Below, piece by piece: positions 62,064-64,000 of a stretch of 64,000 nt of DNA (position 1 is its first letter; the number at the start of each line of letters is the position of its first letter). The stretch comes from Culex pipiens pallens (lineage: Eukaryota > Arthropoda > Insecta > Diptera > Culicidae): contig NC_068937.1 in NCBI RefSeq assembly GCF_016801865.2, positions 71,596,984 to 71,660,983 on the forward strand, written 5' to 3'. Both the position numbers and the translations under genes were made by a program. The notes under the pieces are model-generated. The model ran no database searches, was not told where the DNA came from, and saw nothing but the letters and a program-made list of their open reading frames with translations.

Positions 62064-64000
62064 ATGCCAACAAGTGCTTCCGAACTGACCCGCTGTCGCG
62101 GATGGTCGCCGGAAAAGGCTGGCGAACCAATTGATAAAGCGAGGACTAGATCGAGCAAAATCAACGACCTGCGGTCCAAACTGCAGCGGGTGAAGTTGGA
62201 TGCACAACAGATCATCGCGGACAAGCAGCTGGAGTTTTTGAAACAGCGCGAGGAACTCGAACGGAATCACGAGAACGCAATGTTTCAGCTGCAACTGGAA
62301 GAGAAGAGGTGCAAGGAGTTCTACCGGATGCGAAGAGATGAGCTGATCAATGAAAGCACCAAGGAATGCAGTGGGAAGTCGCATTTAAGTACGCACAACT
62401 ACGAGAATGGTTGGCAAGAGCAGCAACGGATGCGCCAAAGTTCGAGAATGGATTTCGATCGAATGGGGATAGTTGAGCAGGCTGATCAAGCGAGTTTATC
62501 CAAGACGACGGCTGGGGCAGGCGCCAAACAGGACGGCAGCAGGCCAACAGTTGGTGAACGTGTTTCTCCGGGTAGGGCGTTGGAAATAAACAATCGCAAA
62601 GATGCAGTACTCATATCTCCGTTGCGAGAAACGAAATGTCCCAAATTCGAGACAATTCGCCAGGGTGAAGCAGCTTTGCCAAGTCAATCGTGTGTTGGCC
62701 CGGTGAATACGGGTTCGAGTACAACTGCGCGATCTCCAGAGATGCTGCTTTCTTCGAATGGATCAACATCATATCCATCAGGGGAACATCCAACCCACCC
62801 GGGTAGTACATTGCCCAAACCGAGCGGCGGACCATCGTCGTCGTCGTCGACAGCTGACCAGGAACTTAGCGGTCAGCGAATAGCGATGACGAAGACACCT
62901 AACAAGAAGACCGTGTTTTCGTCACAAATTTCACATGTGAGGAAACGGGACGAGACAGCATTACGTTGTCTTGAGATGGAGTCATACAGCAGTACAACTC
63001 CTGACAGCAACTCGTACGATTCTCCAAACCAGACGTGGCTACAACAACAATCACCGGGTTTCGAGGACGAGGCGAGTTTCGATAGGGCGCACTCTCAGGA
63101 GAAGGCGCTGAAGACGTCTGAAGAGGAAGTGGCTATCCAAGCACAGTCGTGCTTACTCTTCTCAGCGGTCTTCACCTACGATACTCCGAGGACCTGCCAC
63201 TCGTCGTGTTTACAGTTGGCCAGTCTGAAGGAACGCGAGTCGGTGCAAGAAAGGAGTGTCCAGCATATGAATCGACAACGCCAGAACCGAGAGGACAGTC
63301 GCTTGCCCGAAATCCTAACAGCCACCGAACACCAGATAATAGCATACAAGGCACTGGAGGACGGGAAAGCTGGGATGAAAGCGGAAGTCACCGGAGGATT
63401 AGATTATTTCCGGTTTCGGTGGTCTGGTATGAAGAAACAAGCCGTGCTGCAAGTCATCCTACGCTTATCTTCAACGGTAGTGCGAGAACGTCGTCCAGGA
63501 CAAATCACAGCGACGGAGACTCGACACGGAAGGAGAGTGAGCAGTATGCTGAACCAGTTGGGGCGACAGAGGGTCGACGTCAACAGTGCTTTCTACGATG
63601 GGATGACGCTGAGCACGTGTAATACGGAACCAGTTTTAAGAACACATGGACGATCACCTTCTGTGTCGTACGACAGCGGACGAAGATTAGTAGTGGACGT
63701 CACTTGGCACCAGACCCTGAACTTGATACTTTTTTGGGCTACCGGAATGGATGCATTGAGTCGAGAGGTGACGTCGGTAAGGCTTGTGGTGGACCGGCTT
63801 CGGCAGTCAACCAAACGGATCGCTCGAAACATCTATCGAACTGCGTTGCGCCGGGTGCTGGTCAAGTCTCAACGCAGAGTACATCATTACCACGTCGATC
63901 CAGGAGAACGAACACCGATTTTCATACGGGTCGGGGTTCGTCGTCTACTAGTAGCGAGCCTTATGGGACGGAAGACTAAACTGAAATTGGGCATCGAGAG
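62064..64000 (+). CDS. Large open frame running off the window (at least 645 codons), Gag-like N-terminus
   Basis: From the ATG at 62064 I read an uninterrupted plus-strand frame to the last base of the window. Residues 1-110 form a charged coiled-coil (QQIIADKQLEFLKQREELER) like that of BEL/Pao Gag proteins. Residues 140-350 are serine-, proline- and threonine-rich with a run of five serines. The rest is basic and I do not recognise it (RLVVDRLRQSTKRIARNIY near the end). No CCHC knuckle or Gag core is seen. The frame at +1 is also open for long parts (63149-63622, 63704-63979), so frame choice in the last third is uncertain. It may be a BEL-type Gag variant or a host gene. Confidence 0.55.
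   Translation, partial: MPTSASELTRCRGWSPEKAGEPIDKARTRSSKINDLRSKLQRVKLDAQQIIADKQLEFLKQREELERNHENAMFQLQLEEKRCKEFYRMRRDELINESTKECSGKSHLSTHNYENGWQEQQRMRQSSRMDFDRMGIVEQADQASLSKTTAGAGAKQDGSRPTVGERVSPGRALEINNRKDAVLISPLRETKCPKFETIRQGEAALPSQSCVGPVNTGSSTTARSPEMLLSSNGSTSYPSGEHPTHPGSTLPKPSGGPSSSSSTADQELSGQRIAMTKTPNKKTVFSSQISHVRKRDETALRCLEMESYSSTTPDSNSYDSPNQTWLQQQSPGFEDEASFDRAHSQEKALKTSEEEVAIQAQSCLLFSAVFTYDTPRTCHSSCLQLASLKERESVQERSVQHMNRQRQNREDSRLPEILTATEHQIIAYKALEDGKAGMKAEVTGGLDYFRFRWSGMKKQAVLQVILRLSSTVVRERRPGQITATETRHGRRVSSMLNQLGRQRVDVNSAFYDGMTLSTCNTEPVLRTHGRSPSVSYDSGRRLVVDVTWHQTLNLILFWATGMDALSREVTSVRLVVDRLRQSTKRIARNIYRTALRRVLVKSQRRVHHYHVDPGERTPIFIRVGVRRLLVASLMGRKTKLKLGIE

Overview
The window reads as repeat-dense, AT-rich insect chromosomal DNA, most likely from a culicine mosquito (Culex-like). 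That placement is an inference. It rests on BEL/Pao Gag genes, Jockey-clade LINEs, a heavy load of MITEs and foldback elements, and host exons that look insect-like. A 100-bp run of N (36709-36808) marks an assembly gap. Very little is ordinary host gene. The clearest host exon is the first coding exon of an ARMH3 (C10orf76) homologue at 45802-46425, followed by a splice donor and an intron start that is packed with transposons.

Layout. 1-9270: AT-rich, with a (GT)n microsatellite, tRNA-like SINE pieces, two small hairpins and a 3.6-kb imperfect inverted repeat that holds a 1.76-kb TIR element. 9275-21150: a Russian doll. A plus-strand BEL/Pao gag is broken by a LINE tail, a small MITE and a 9.9-kb minus-strand BEL/Pao LTR element (437-bp LTRs, CCTGG target duplication). 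That LTR element is itself split by a foldback element (ACCT duplication), which is split by a TA-flanked TIR element, which carries two smaller insertions. 21683-23271: a TIR element carrying exons and introns of an ARID2/BAP170-like gene. 23340-28010: a degraded LINE interrupted by a 5'-truncated Jockey copy with a 14-bp duplication. 29272-33590: a complete Jockey LINE with both ORFs open. 34218-35378: another TIR element with exon-like cargo. 37640-40255: an AT-rich satellite with higher-order (dimer) structure. 41818-45365: a many-layered palindromic element with arrays of a TTTGGCATAATG motif. 46456-50223: a TIR element holding a foldback and a LINE, the LINE being split by a TTAA-flanked piggyBac-type MITE. 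50224-53830: an old repeat with two more MITEs, then a decayed TBC1D23-like gene piece. 54161-58100: a 2.3-kb inverted repeat with a dimeric-tRNA SINE in its loop, then decayed UBR5/hyd-like exons. 58912-64000: LINE fragments, a near-perfect 1.35-kb palindrome, and an open reading frame of at least 645 codons that runs off the window end.

Two themes tie the window together. First, many insertions can be ordered in time, because removing an element and one copy of its target duplication restores a reading frame or matches an empty copy elsewhere in the window. Second, some non-autonomous TIR elements with a CAC-plus-A-run terminus carry pieces of host genes with introns intact, which looks like DNA-level gene capture. 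No prokaryote-type systems (CRISPR, operons) are present.
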